Shown here: positions 25,581-39,301 of the stretch, one piece after another
Layout: every line of letters begins with the position of its first letter
How positions within the stretch are numbered: position 1 is the stretch's first letter
NCBI RefSeq assembly: GCF_046630445.1
Contig: NC_092339.1
Coordinates: 74,035,501-74,099,500 of the forward strand
Reading direction: 5' to 3'
DNA: 64,000 nucleotides
Source: Rutidosis leptorrhynchoides
Lineage: Eukaryota; Streptophyta; Magnoliopsida; Asterales; Asteraceae
The notes under the pieces: model-generated
Seen by the model: the letters and a program-made list of their open reading frames with translations, nothing else
What the model was told of the DNA's origin: nothing
Database searches by the model: none
Made by a program: the position numbers and the translations under genes

Positions 25581-27907
25581 TCTAACACCTGTGTTACCTC
25601 TTCAGACGAAGAAATTATGTCACAAATAATTGATACAATAGTACTTAAGAATCGAGAATTCGTCGTCGAAGGTTAAAATTCCATTTTGTTCCGTGTTTCA
25701 TTATTCCTTGTTTAATGAAAATCCATTTTGTTCAATATATTTCATTTTATAAAAAAATAAATTTTTACCAATTATAGTTACTCCATCCATTTCATATCTA
25801 ATGACTACTTGTATTTTTAGGATCTCTCATTTTAAGTTTTTAAGTGTTCGCTTTGTTAAATTTTAACAAATAAAAAAAAGAGTTTATATTTATATATAGG
25901 TGCTAAAACATATTTTATTGGTGAATATCTGTTGCTACTTGTAATTGGAGGGAGGGATTAGGTTATCTTCATTTATCTTCCTTTAACTGAATATCTGCAG
26001 ACACAGTGGCGCCATGCGGTGGTTCCGGCAACTGTGGTTCATCTTCAATTTTCCTTCGAATTGAGTCACTCTATATGAAGCTACTGGTGCCGGAAGTTAG
26101 AAAGTCGCCGGTAATCATGAATCATGGTCAAAACAGCGGAGTTCGATCGGAAAAACTTTAAAATGCCGCATCCGATTGCGGTCGCAATTTCACAACTAAC
26201 GTGATTATACGAGGTTAGTGAAGCATTCGCCTCTGTTATTATATTTTATAAATAAACAAATTAGCTCTAATATCTGGCCACTTCCATATGCACTATGAAA
26301 ATTACGAGACTCATTACAGTTTCCGCTCTAATAAACATCCCAAATATAAACGTTTTATGCCATTTTTTTTAGTGAATTCCTCATTATCTATAATTTCGAG
26401 AAAATTATTAACAATTTTGCTTCATTTGAGTGATGATAAACAAATAAATATCTATATCTGTATTCTGTACGTGCATACATAAATTAATTTTCTGTTTGAT
26501 GCATTTATAAGTGAAGGTTTTTTCATATATTCTTCACGCTTATTACAGTCATCACCTATGAATTTATTTTGTTTATACAATCGTGTAGAAAAAGTGCTAA
26601 TGGTATGTTTGCTGTAGTGCTTTGATAACCGTTAAAACTATTTCTGTAACTGCATACTATATTAATATCTGCTGTGCCTATCTCTAAAAGAATCGAATCG
26701 ATGATCAAATTAAGAGTTTTGACTTTAGATCTCCCATACTTGTTGCCTCCTAATTGGATAGGAAGTTGCTTGTTATGTGAATTTGTTTGGCCTCTTTTAT
26801 TAAGACACATTGCAATCGTGCTTGTTTTTCTTCTAAATAGTTGAGTCTGTTAACATCCTTTACACATGCTGCATACTTGAGGGCCGTAATGACACATATG
26901 ACCTGGAACACTAACACCGAATATTTTTCCTGCAACTGTACTTGTGTATGAGATCGAAATGGTTATAGTTTGTAGGGGCTTTGAGCCATTTTTGTTCACT
27001 AGTTGCGCATTTGTAAGATAGTTATTACTTTATTTGGTAGGGTATAATACTGATAAATTTCTCATGATTACTCTAGTTGTGATATACGTAGAAGAGAGTT
27101 CCAAACAACATTGCATTGTAATGTCATATCTCTTCTTATAATGTAATGATACTTGTTATGCATTGTTCTATTGATTTTATGATCCATTCGGAATTAGTTG
27201 TATAGTTATGATTTATGAACGATAAACATGTGTAGGTATTGCTTTCTAAATTCTTGCATGAAGCAAAAGGTCCTTATGCAATATGTGCTCTAAGCTATAC
27301 TAAGTTCTCGTTTGGTCTTCAACAAGAGGCCAATGTATAACTCCACTCATGACAAAAAAAAAAAAAAAAAAAAAAAGCATAATAAAAAGGTCTTAAACAA
27401 GTATACTACTCCATAATTTAGAGTCGGTATTTTTTTTGAGTTATTTTGTTTTCCAGATCTTGTTTGCTATAAAGTTCAACATAATATATTAGACGTTAAA
27501 ACATTTGTAAGTAAACACCCACTTATTTGCTTTTATAGTTGCAAAAGACAAAAGTATGCCTTAAATTTGAAAATAGTGTAATATTAGAAATTAGTATGAA
27601 AATTGTAGTAAATTATAGCATTGTAATGACATATTCTCTTGCACTACAAGCACATTGGTTGGTACCATGCATTTTTGAGGTAAATTTTCTCGATTCAAAA
27701 TGTTTAAGGTTATAAACTTCATGCTTCACATGTTGCAAATAATATATGTTCCAAAGTTGTATCGCTTTGCAAAGTGCAACACATTGATCCTTTTATGTGT
27801 AGAAAAAGCTCATCTATGCACACACTTCACTAGTGTAAAAAAGTTTTGTCAAATAGTTTGATTTCATGATTATTAGCTATATTACATCTCCCCATGGTAA
27901 ACATCTA
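25581..27907. other. Gene-poor stretch upstream of the MADS-box gene
   Basis: AT-rich sequence without a supportable coding region. It holds a possible Stowaway-like MITE (25781-25957), a GC-richer unassigned block (about 26005-26220) ending CGAG|GTTAGTG that could be an untranslated first exon, and a poly(A) run (27355-27376) that may be a retroposon tail. None of these is firm. Confidence 0.4.
25781..25957. mobile_element. Possible Stowaway-like MITE
   Basis: Starts CTCCATCCATTTCAT after TA and ends TTGGAGGGAGGGA before TTA. This recalls the CTCCCTCC ends of Stowaway/Mariner MITEs. The two ends match each other poorly, so the call is weak. Confidence 0.3.
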
Positions 27908-28153
27908 GGTTGTAAAAGTCGTGAGTCTGTCACTAGTCGGCCGGGACATCATAGGGACTAATCAGCCAAATCGGAGACTAGTTTGAGGTTTACCAATTTT
28001 GATTTTGACCGACTAAGTTGGATTATTGACAACTTTAACCGTATAAATAAGCCAAGTCATAGACTAGTCGAGAACTGGTCGGGAACTAGTCAGACTACTT
28101 CAAAACTCTGACTAGTTGGGGACTAGTCGACTTAGTGGGGAACTTTTACAACC
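27908..28153. mobile_element. GGTTGYAAAA inverted-repeat MITE, copy 1
   Basis: Begins GGTTGTAAAAGT and ends ACTTTTACAACC, a perfect 12-bp terminal inverted repeat. The interior is built of repeated GACTAGTCG and GGGACTAGTC-like words. It lies about 750 bp upstream of the MADS-box start codon. No clear target duplication was found. Confidence 0.65.
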
Positions 28154-28898
28154 ATGGTTGGCATAACTATATTTTTACTTGTTTATATACAATGTTCCTA
28201 GATTGTACAAGTATTTTGAAATCACATTTTTGGTGTAGTGGCACTTGAAAATGTTTTAAAGATTATTAATTCTAAACATGTATACACACGCAACTCTCAT
28301 GGTAGAATGGGTAGTGGTGACATGTGGCGGTTGTGCGTAGTGTGTGTGGGCATCACTTCTTAGAATTTTATGTAGTTGGACATCACAAATATGATCTACG
28401 CCTTATCACGTGACATAGATTATAATTATAATCATAATTATTATAATTATAATACTATATATTATGGAGTAATTAATCTGTATAAATACTTAAATAGTGA
28501 AGAAATAACTACGCAGAATTTATATATTTGTTTTACTGCCACCTCATAACTCATCCCCGTGCTTAACACGTGACTACGTGAGTGGAATACAAAGTTCATG
28601 AAAACCACGACTTTTTGAAATTTGGCTCACGAGTCACGCCCTCAACACATGATCTGAGTGTAGCTTGCTCGTTCACGCAACTAGCAATGTATTAAATACT
28701 TTAGTATTTATTTTTCGCTAAGTAACAACGGGCACCGCCACCTCTCTCTCTATCATACGTCACACAATGCCTAGTAGTGACAAAACTCATTGCATAAATC
28801 TCTTCACATTCACCGTCCTTCTCATTCATTCACCTCTTCCTTTTATTCTTAAAATACATTCATCGTCTAAAAGAAATTGATCATTTTACGGTTGAATA

Positions 28899-29797
28899 AT
28901 GGGGAGAGTGAAATTGCAGATCAAGAAAATAGAAAATCCAACAAATAGGCAAGTTACTTTCTCAAAAAGAAGAAATGGGCTCATTAAGAAAGCTTATGAG
29001 CTATCGGTTCTATGTGATATTGATGTTGCTCTCATCATGTTTTCTCCCTCGGGAAGAGCTAGCATTTTCTCCGGAACTAGAAGGTAAAGTTATTTGCATT
29101 AGATTTTTATAATTTTAGTATTTTGTATTTAATTAACTATTGATTGTTGCCATAATTGCTTAATTGGTGTTATGATAGCATTGAAGAAATAATGGCACGA
29201 TATGTGAATCTTCCGGAGAATGAAAGGGGAAAGTATGCAATAAATTTGTTTTAACGCTTCTTTGTTGTTAAATTTATTAATTTGATTCTAATTTTTGATT
29301 GTTTGTCATCTATATGCACTTTTGCTTTTGATGATGCACGAAGGTTGCAAAACCAAGAGGTAACTGTTCTGTGCAACTAAGGAATATTTAGAATTTTTTT
29401 TTTTTAATTTTTGTACAAAATAAATGAGCCCATTAATTGCATCTATATGTATATTTGTGTTCAGTATCTTGAAAGGGCTTTGGTAAAGTTGAAAAGCGAA
29501 GCGCAAGATCGCAACATTCAGAACCAAGCCAGGTTTTCTGTAACCAAATACACCCATTTCTTATTAATTGTAATTATAAATTTTAATAATTATAATTATG
29601 TAATTTATATTCCTTGGGTATTTCAATGATAATACTTTTTATGGGAATGACATTTGAATTATAATCCAATGTTGGTTTTCTTTCGTAGAAAACTTTTACT
29701 AACTTTTGATGATTGGTAACAGAAGCAGCCCAGCGAAAGGGGATTCAAAACTTGAGGTATTTAATTGTACCTGATATAAATGTTAAAGATTCTTTAA

Positions 29798-29842
<45 letters not shown>

Positions 29843-31747
29843 ATTATTAACTCCAAAATATACAGTTTTCTAAGATTTTGAGGATATATTATATCTTACA
29901 GGAAATTCAGCAAGAAATAGTTCGATGCAAGTCGCAAATGGCAGTAATGGAGAAACGGCTCAGGTATACATCTGTATGCAACTCAAAAGTAGTAAAGCCC
30001 GTAAAAGGCTATCGAATTTTGCCTTACAAATACTATTATATTAGTTTTGTATTATAGGGGAAGAATTCTTTTAATTTATTGTTTGATACTAAAGTTTTTT
30101 TAAAGCTACTAAAGTTTCTTTTTTTTTAAATGGCTAGTGTAAATAATATATAATTTTTATTTTTATTTTTATAAAACTTGTATAGCTTATTTTCTTTGTA
30201 TATCCGTAGAGTATTTGAAGGCGATCCTTTTGAAATTACAACTATGTCCGAGGCTGAGAATCGGGAACAGCTTCTTGAGGAAACTCTGAAACAAGTTCGT
30301 CTGCGCAAGGTACATTACATATATCTCGCTTTACTTTCAATTCATAAACATATATAAATTATATATCAGGCATAACAAATATAACAATAATCTGAAGTAT
30401 TATTTTTAATTTATCAGCAAGTCCTAGAGAAATACAGTTCTGGAGATGCCCCGTCAAGTTCTCGTGGACGTCTGTACGATGTTAACATCAAAAAGGAGGT
30501 GAAAATTTAGCGATGACCCTGTTTTATTCGTTCTATTATATTTTTTAAATCACGTAAACGCTAGTTTATATGCAGGCTGTTTTACCTCACGAGGCCATAA
30601 ATGCTAACAATATGGCTACTGCAAGTACAAGCAACATATTCGATTGGCTTCCACCAAGAGATCCACAAGTGCAAATCATGAATTTCATGAACTTTAATGG
30701 TCTTTTTCCCCCGAGGTACCCTATTAATCTTTAAAGCATTTTATGAAAATATGTTCTTTTTTGAGTAAACCAAAATGGTGAATACAATTGTTAATTAATT
30801 TTTGTGCAGACAAAATGAGCATGTGAACCGAGGAAGTGTGATGGAGTCTGGTAATAATGTGAATGTTCAACGTTCTGAGTTTGGACAAATGATTGATATG
30901 AACCTTTCTCCGTGGACTCAATTCTATCCACATGGTATGCTTTTTACATTTCTTCAAATATTCCCGCACAAATGATGTTTTTAGATACTTAAAATGAATC
31001 CATTACAGTAATTATGAGTCAACACTAACGGCCTAGTGGTTGGGGCCCTCAGATTCTTGTGTGAGGTCTCATGTTCAAATCTTGTTGTGGTCAGGGAAGG
31101 GTTTGAAAACGGTCACGAGTTAATCCTGTTAGGCCGCGGACACCCAAGTAAAATTACTCCATCCCAGTTAACCCGAACATGAAAAACCTTTTTATCACTT
31201 TTTCGATGTTGTAAAAAACCCCGATTACTCCCAATTAATCCCCGATTACTTCTTTTTGAGAAGGGACCGAATCGATTTTCCAAAATCCGTTTAATTAATC
31301 GGTCAACGTCGGTTAATGAGTCAATCGGATTTGTTGGTCAAAGTCGGTCAAAGTCAAATATGGTCAAGATTTTAAAATGAATTTAAACTAGAGTTTTAGA
31401 GTTATTGAAGAAATGAACCGTTATATTTATATTTTTAGACAATTATGTTAAAATTTATGTTGATGTTTATGGTTTCTTCTATATTTACACACATAATTTT
31501 GAAATTTATTATTTAAATGTATAAAAAGTCGAATCCAATTAATTCCCGATTAATCCCCGAAATTTCCGATTACTCCCTCAAAAGTCCCAGACTGATTACT
31601 TTACTCCCTGAGTAGCGAGTTTTGCAACCTTGCTTTTTATAGTAACTGTGTATCAAATTGTATGTAGCAGGAAATGGCCCAATGCTGATGTCAAACCCTG
31701 GTGAACGAGCATTCAATGAGACGTTTCTCTCCCAGTATTCACCATGA
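28899..31747 (+). CDS. MIKC*-type MADS-box transcription factor (AGL66/AGL104-like)
   Basis: The first 61 residues are a MADS domain starting [20 protein letters not shown], typical of the MIKC* (Mdelta) group. In Arabidopsis the AGL66/AGL104 members act as heterodimers in pollen maturation. Eleven coding exons were placed by GT-AG signals: 28899-29083, 29179-29232, 29344-29359, 29465-29532, 29723-29756, 29902-29963, 30210-30309, 30418-30498, 30576-30715, 30810-30934 and 31671-31747. They sum to 942 nt, 313 aa plus stop, close to the ~330 aa of the Arabidopsis proteins. Small exons 2-6 encode the I/K-like coiled-coil region, and [14 protein letters not shown] near residue 220 is a family C-terminal motif. 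Intron 10 carries a SINE and a MITE. The start is the first ATG before the MADS domain. Orthology to a single Arabidopsis gene is not resolved. Confidence 0.92.
29799..29838. repeat. Poly(T) tract in intron 5 of the MADS-box gene
   Basis: About 39 consecutive T, prone to length variation. It lies some 65 bp before the acceptor of exon 6. Confidence 0.85.
31020..31200 (+). mobile_element. tRNA-derived SINE in intron 10 of the MADS-box gene
   Basis: CCTAGTGGTTGGGGCCCTC resembles a tRNA A box, and CATGTTCAAATCTTG about 35 bp later is a decayed B box (consensus GGTTCRANYCC). The body ends in an A/T-rich tail near 31195. A related copy on the opposite strand lies at 45733-45915. Confidence 0.7.
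31208..31629. mobile_element. GTTGYAAAA inverted-repeat MITE, copy 2 (MADS intron 10)
   Basis: Begins GTTGTAAAAAACCCCGATTA and ends GAGTAGCGAGTTTTGCAACC. The arms carry GATTACTCCC and AATCCCCGATTA repeats, and the middle has repeated GGTCAAAGTC. It directly abuts the SINE on its left. Confidence 0.68.
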
Positions 31748-33193
31748 AATCAAGTTTGAAGTTTTAGTCAGTGTTAATAAACCTATAATCATGGTCGTAG
31801 TATTGTCTGTGCTTTCTTTTCGTTTTTCTCTGTAGGATGATAAATATGTGTGTTATGTTAAAAGTTGAACTACAAACAATGAGACCATGATACAAACATT
31901 TTTAGGTATCTTTGTGCACTTGTACCTGTTTAAAATTATGTATAAGCATCAAAGATATGTGTTGACAAGTTAATTCTTAATCTTGACGTATAAAAATGTC
32001 AGATTAAGTCGTACTTAAAGGCGAAACTACTCTATCTTCACACTTTTAAGTACTACCCTTGTATTTGTATCTTCAACTACCCTTGATGGTGGTAGTTGAA
32101 GTAGATGGTTGCAGAGAAGAAGAGAAAAGTATAGCCATTGTGTTTTTAAGTTTGCAGTACATATTTGTGCAAGTTTTGTTGGTTTATACAAAGTATATGA
32201 TAGGGTGCATGTCTTCAAAATGCGAAGTTTAAGGTTGAGGAAATTAGTTTTGACCTTAAATTCTAAAAAAAATTGTCTTCAGTTTGTCAGAAATATTCTT
32301 TTCCAAAGTTTGTTTTTAATATAATCTTGACTTTTTAAGGAAATTACTCATCGCCCAATGTGCTAGCTGCGGCTGGGTCGTGAAGCTGGAGTTGCGTCCA
32401 GATTCTCCAGATGGGTTGCAAGGCCAAATGTTTCCCCTTCAACGACATAGTCGTTGACCGTGTTACGGACTCATGACGAGTTGCAAAGTCTTTTTCGAGT
32501 GTGATAAATGGGTAAGCTTAAAATGATCACAACTTTAACGTGTAGTGTTTTGTTATGGTTCAAATATTTGTAATTTTATATTGGGCGGGGCTTGGCTTTG
32601 ACTAGAGTGCAATAACACCGAAAAAACCTGTATACAGTAAAACTCGAATTAGAGATTGTGAGAGTACATTGCGATAGAGATTATCTAGAGAGCACATAGC
32701 GAGAGATTGTATGACCATAGGAGGCGTCTTTTATGTAGGGAGAGATCCTTTATTTATAGATGAAAATTAGATTTTTAGGGTAAATTACAAGCTCAAATTA
32801 AACCCTTATGAACATATAGTTAAACCGAATCTTTTTATAACTGAAAATAAGAAACAAATATAAGAACCTCAAGAGGTGACCTAGTGGTTGAATATTTGAA
32901 AATGTTCAAAGAAACCCTATATCCTCGTTACACTACATCTTGTTCTAAATCCCACATGTTTCGTTTGCTACCTAATTTACGTCAGTGCAAACACTAATCT
33001 CGGTACCTTTTCTCCGGTTTCATTATCTCCTCTGTCCTATCCTCACCGATGTTAGACTTTAACAACATGTTAAGAAAGAGAATAAAAAATAATATAAAAG
33101 TCGAAAACTATGAAATTGTCATGCAAAAAGCAAATGATATCGTGTACGTATCAGATTATATATCTTTATAAAATGGGAAATTATAATATCCTT
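31748..33193. other. 3' flank of the MADS-box gene and intergenic DNA
   Basis: No coding region supported. The first few hundred bases should hold the 3' UTR. A weak SINE-like stretch near 32878-32960 has GAGGTGACCTAGTGGTTGAA, resembling an A box, and a poor B box TGTTCTAAATCCC. Confidence 0.4.
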
Positions 33194-33282
33194 CAAATAG
33201 TAATTTACATATTCATAAATTCTAACCTATCATACTCTTATAATCATCAAATAGTAATTTACATATTCATAAATTCTAACCT
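33194..33282. repeat. 54-bp tandem repeat cut by the copia insertion
   Basis: Unit starting CAAATAGTAATTTACATATT repeats with a 54-bp period (33194, 33248). The interrupted second unit continues beyond the copia element at 39580, followed by the start of a third near 39602. Confidence 0.85.
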
Positions 33283-33541
33283 TGTTATATGTCAAGTTGT
33301 GGCCGACAATATTGATAAAGTAAAGTTTGGTAATCAACAAATTTGGTGAATCACAAATTCATTCACGGATATTAGTGTTCTACACAGTGAATTTTCGATT
33401 GTAATCAGTGATACACTAATTCACACACATAGAATATATTTCATCACCATTCTTTTACTCTCTCTTATTTTAAGTTTATTAGTAGCCTATAGTCAAGAAC
33501 AAACCCACTAAAGGTAGTTATAAGCCTACTGAATTATAACA
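33283..33541 (+). repeat. 5' LTR of element D
   Basis: 259 bp, TGTTATATG...ATTATAACA, followed by CGTTATCAGCACGAAG as the probable primer-binding region. Confidence 0.9.
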
Positions 33542-34457
33542 CGTTATCAGCACGAAGTGCTCCGTATAATCAAGGTAAAAAAAAAAAATTCTTTAACGAT
33601 ATCTTCTAATAGTAAGGTAAATATTATTATCATCATAACTAACATTTATATTTATATTATTTAAGTTATATATGGTCGGTTATACCGCCTGAATTATATT
33701 TATGTAATCTAACTTTTATTAACTTCATTAACATTTATATTTATGTTATATATGGTCGGTTATACCGCCTGAATTATATTTCTGTAATCTAACTCTTATT
33801 AACTTCACTAACATTTATATTTATGTTATCTAACATTTATGATTATTTATGCAGTTAATCATTATTTATTTCATGCATACTAATGTTTATTCTTAAATTT
33901 ATTATTTATGCATAATATGTTTATTCTCTTAATCTTCGTATTTATACTAAACATATTTCTACTAAATGTATTTTATAGTAATCATATTTATACTAATAAA
34001 ATTCTTTTATTAAAATGATTATTAATATAACGAGTACATAACATTCGTTAACGTCAACTAACGACGTTACAACGGTCATATATACATAACGGTTGTTAAC
34101 GTCAACTGACGACGTTACAACGACTATATTTTTCAAATATAAAATAAACATCTCCATTTTCACATTTTCACAAATCAATCTTCATTTTCTCAGATTACCA
34201 CTCTCAAAAAGTTTTTGTAAAGATGATTCACACAAGGATGATTTTTCCTATTGTATTGGTCATAGTAACTATCATCATTGTTGCTAATATACCACCGGGT
34301 GAACCTATATTCTATCCTGCCCTTGTGGTTTTATTATTTGTAATCATACCATTATTCTATTGTTTGCTACTTATGAATTTAAAATGATTCTAATTTCATG
34401 TTGTTAGAAATTGATTATGATTATTATTTATGTTGTTCATCTTTCTGAAAATAAAAA

Positions 34458-37400
34458 ATGTCAAACTTATCAAAGCTTGAGTTTGATGCCCTAGACGTAT
34501 CGGGAACAAACTACACATCATGGGTCATGGATGTAGAAATAAATCTTGGATCATTGGGTATTCTAGAAACTTTAAAAGAAAACAATACTTGTTCTGATTT
34601 AAGATAAATTAAAATCAATTGATTTTATTCGCAAACATATTGATATCATCTTAAAACATATGTATCTCACTATCAAAGATCTACATGTTTTATGAGAAAG
34701 TATCAAAAGTAGATTCGATAATCAAAAGGAAATATTACTCCCAGCTGCGAGGGAAGAATGGAGAAATCTAAGGTTCTAAGACTTTAAAAAGGTAAGTGAA
34801 TACAGCTCGGCCATGTTCAAGATCCGTTCAAAGCTTCAATTCTGTGGTCAAGAAATAAGTGATGCTGATATGATGGAGAAAACTTTCTCCATAATGCATT
34901 CTGCAACATTACTATACAAGAAAATTTAAGATTGCAGAATTACAAAACTTTTTCCAAACTTCAAACTTATCGCTTAGTTGCAGAAGTGAATAAAGAATTA
35001 CTGATGAAAAATCAAGAATCTCGTCCTACGGGTGCGCTAGCATTCCCTGAAGCTAATGCTATTAACAATAATAATAATAATAAAAGAAATGCACCTGGAC
35101 GAGGACGTGGGCGAGGTCGTGGTCATATTGGCCAAAACCATCATCATGGAAATTACCATAACAATAATAAAAATCATAACTATGTTCGAAATCATCCTTA
35201 TGGTAATGGTCGTGGTGGTGGTCGTGGTCGTAATGGTTACAGTGGTCGTGGTCGTGGACAAAGAAATAATAATTCACAAAATTATAAATTCCAACCACCA
35301 TACAATCCCACAAATCATAATGTTGAAGGAAGCTCTTTAAAGAATATTGAAGATTCTTGTTATCGATGTGGTAAAATTAGCCATTGGTCTAAAAACTGTC
35401 GAACAAATCAATATTCTGTTAATCAATATCAAGAATCCCTAAAGGGAAAAGGAAAAGAGGCAAACCTTGTGGATGACCTTGATACAAAAATCACTGAGCC
35501 AACAAGTGACTACTTTAATGAATAAATTTCCTATTATATGGATGTAGATTTACCATCTATATCATATCTACTTTACTATATGTTTCCTTATTATGTACTT
35601 GCGTTTATAACATATTTTGAATGTAATATATTGATGAATTATGTACTCATTATTTGTTTCTCATATTTTGAAGTTCATGATGTACACTACTGGAGTGCAA
35701 AATCAGTCAAATGGTGGGGATCTTTGTATTGCAGACAGTGGTACCACACACACTATACTCAAATCTAAAAAATATTTCACTAATTTTAAAGCAACAGAAG
35801 GAACGGTACATACTATATCAGGTCCTGCGAATTTAATAAAAGGAATGGAAAAGGCAAAATTTATGTTACCAAATGGTACAAATTTTCTGATAAAAAATGC
35901 CTTATTTTCTCCCATGTCAAAAATAAATTTGTTAAGCTTCTCTGACATTTACCAAAATGGATATGATTATCAGTCAGTGAATACATAAAATGATAAATAT
36001 TTAAGTATCACTGAGAAGAATCATGTGATTGAAAAACTACCAAGACTTAGTTCTGGTTTACATTATACATATATAAATGTACCAGAAGCACACATGGTAG
36101 TAAATGAAAAGGCATGTGATCCTGTAATGATCAATCTGTGGCATGAAAGATTAGGCCACCCAAGATCAACAATGATGAAAATAATAATTCAAAATACACA
36201 TGAACATCCATTGACGGATCAAAAGATCCCTCATGATGTACTTATTCCATGTACATCATGCTCACTTGAAAAATTGATAATAAGACCATCACCTCTTAAG
36301 GTTGAAAAAGAATCACCAATGTTTCTTGAAAGAATTCAAGGTGATATATGTGGACCAATTCATCCACCATGTGGACCATTTAGATATTTTATGGTTCTAA
36401 TAGACGCATCTAGTAGATGGTCTCATGTTTGCCTATTATCAAGTCGAAATGTTGCATTTGCAAAATTTCTTGCTCAAATTATTAAATTGAGAGCACATTT
36501 CCCTGATTATACTATTAAAAGGGTGAGATTGGATAATGCTGGTGAGTTTACATCTCAAGCATTTAATGATTTTTGCATGTCTATTGGGATTGTTGTTGAA
36601 CATCCTGTTGCCCATGTGCGTACACAAAATGGTTTAGCCGAATCACTAATCAAACGATTGCAGTTAATAGCTAGACCATTGATAATGAGAACAAAACTCC
36701 CAGTATCTGTATGGGGTCATGCAATTTTACATGCTGCATCATTAATTCGCATTAGACCAAGTGCAAGTCATATATATTCTCCTTTGCAACTTGTTTTTGG
36801 CCATCAGCCAAATATTTTCCACCTTAAAACATTTGGTTGTGCGGTTTATGTTCCTATCGCACCACCACAACGCACTAAAATGGGTCCTCAAAGAAGGATG
36901 AGAATATATGTTGGATATGAAACATCTTCAATCATAAGATATATTGAACCCATGACGGGTGATGTTTTTACAGCACGTTTTTCTGATTGTCACTTTAATG
37001 AAACATTGTTCCCTAGATTAGGGGGAGAAATAAAAAATAAAGAAAATGATGTTTCATGGTGTGAACCTCAATTAATGTATCTTGATCCTCGTAAAAAAGA
37101 ATGCGAGACCGAAGTTTAAAAAATAATGCATATGCAAGAACTTGCGAATAAATTGCCTGATGCATTTACAGATACAAAAAGAGTGACTAAATCATATATA
37201 CCAGCAGCAAATGCTCCAGCTCGAATTGAAATTTCAAAAGCTGGCAATAATGTCGCTCTTGAGTCTTTGCTACACCAGAAACGTGGGAGACCAATTTGTT
37301 CCAAAGATAAAAATCCTCGAAAAAGAAAATTAGCTGATAATGAGATAAAAGAAAGTGTTCAAGAAGAACCACAAATCAATACTCCTTCTGCAGAGGAGAT

Positions 37401-39139
37401 TGATGATATCAATACAGAATTTCAATCAATTATGCACATTCAAAAATATTATGGAACCGAAATGAAATGAAAAATATTGATGAGATATTTTCATATAATG
37501 TTGCATATGACATCATGAATGATGATGATCCAGAACCAAAATCTGTCATGGAATGTCAAAATAGACATGATTGAGATCATTGGAAAGGAGCAATACGAGC
37601 TGAATTTGAATCGCTCAATAAAAGAAAAGTTTTCGGATCTATCATTCTCACACCTAAAGATGTGAAACCTGTGGGATATAGATGGGTTTTTGTACGAAAA
37701 AGAAATGAGAAAAATGAAGTTACAAGGTATAAAGCTAGACTTGTAGCTCAAGGTTTTTCTCAAAGATCGGGAATTGATTATGAAGAAACTTATTCTCCTG
37801 TTATTGATGCAATTACTTTTAGATACTTAATCAGCCTGGCAGTTTCTAAAAATTTAAAAATACATCTCATGGATGTTGTGACTGCTTATCTATATGGATC
37901 ACTTGATAGTGATATATATATATGAAGATACCTGAAGGATTTAAGGTATCAGAAGCAACCAATGCAAAACTCAAAGAAATGTACTCAATCAAGTTACAAA
38001 GGTCTTTATATGGGTTGAAACGTCGCATGTGGTATAAACGATTAAGTGATTACTTGATAAGCAAAGGGTATACAAATAATCTTATTTGCCCATGTGTATT
38101 CATTAAGAAAAGAACATCCGGATATGTGATCATGGCCGTTTATGTCGATGATCTTAATATCATAGGTACAAATAAAGAGATCCATGAAGCCATTCAACTT
38201 CTAAAGAAAGAATTTGAAATGAAAGATCTCGGAAAAACCAAGTATTGCCTTGGTTTGCAGATTGAGCATATGCCTAATGGTTTACTTGTACATCAAACAA
38301 CTTATACAGAAAAGATTTTAAAACGTTTCAATATGGATAAGGCAAAACCATTAAGTACTCCTATGGTTGTTAGATCACTTAATGTTGACACTGATCCATT
38401 TCGTCCCTGTGAAGATCATGAAAATATCCTGGGACCAGAAGTACCATATCTTAGTGCAATTGGAGCTCTTATGTATATTACAAATTGTACAAGACCTGAC
38501 ATTTCTTTTGCAGTTAATTTGTTGGCAAGGTTCAGCTCAGCTCCTACCAAAAGACACTGGAATGGGATCAAACACATATTTCGATACCTTCGAGGAACTA
38601 CAGACTTAGGATTATTTTATTCTAACGAATCAAAACAAGATTTGGTTGGTTATGCAGATGCAGGTTATTTATCTGATCCACATAAAGCTAAATCTCAAAC
38701 TGGATATGTATTCATAAATGGAGGTACTGCAATATCATGGCGTTCTCAGAAACAAACACTTGTTGCAACATCATCAAATCATGCCGAAGTGAATGCATTA
38801 CATGAAGCTACTCGGGAATGTTTTTGGTTGAGATCAATGACACAACTCATTACTGATTCTTGTGGACTAGAACGCGATAAAAGTCCAACAACTATCTATG
38901 AAAACAATGCAGCTTGCATAACACAGATGAAAGAAGGGTATATCAAAAGTGACCGAACAAAACACATACCTCCTAGATTCTTCTCATATACTCAAAATCT
39001 CATCAAAGACAACCAGATTGAAATGAGATATGTTCAATCTAGCAAAAACTCTGCCGATCTTTTCACCAAAGCACTTCCAACTGCTATTTTCAGAATGCAT
39101 GTTCACAATATTGGCATGAGGCATGTTCAAAAGATGTGA
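34458..39139 (+). pseudogene. Gag-pol remnant of element D (copia)
   Basis: Gag begins near 34458 (LSKLEFDALDVSGTNYTSWV), followed by a Gly/Arg/Asn-rich RNA-binding stretch and a CCHC knuckle (CYRCGKISHWSKNC, about 35358). The integrase zinc finger and catalytic core lie around 36130-36840. Reverse transcriptase includes the YVDDLNIIG box near 38140. RNase H runs to 39139, with YADAGYLSDP near 38650. This domain order defines Ty1/copia. It has several breaks. Confidence 0.85.
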
Positions 39140-39301
39140 TGACTCAGCAATGTCTACTTGAGGGGGAGTCAACTCTATGCTGCACTCTTTTTCCCTTGGC
39201 TAAAGTTTTTATCCCACTGAGTTTTTTCTTTAGCAAGGTTTTTAATGAGGCAGTAACTTGTAGTTGATCTTAATAAAACAAAATTGTCGTCCAAGTGGGA
39301 G

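Noticed and set aside
26005-26220. Possible small gene starting ATGCGGTGG
   Set aside because: The frame is short and stops quickly; no codon pattern or family resemblance. At best an untranslated exon.
35037-35340. Thr-, Ile- or Tyr/His-rich frames on both strands
   Set aside because: Shadows of the Gly/Arg/Asn-rich gag region of the copia element.
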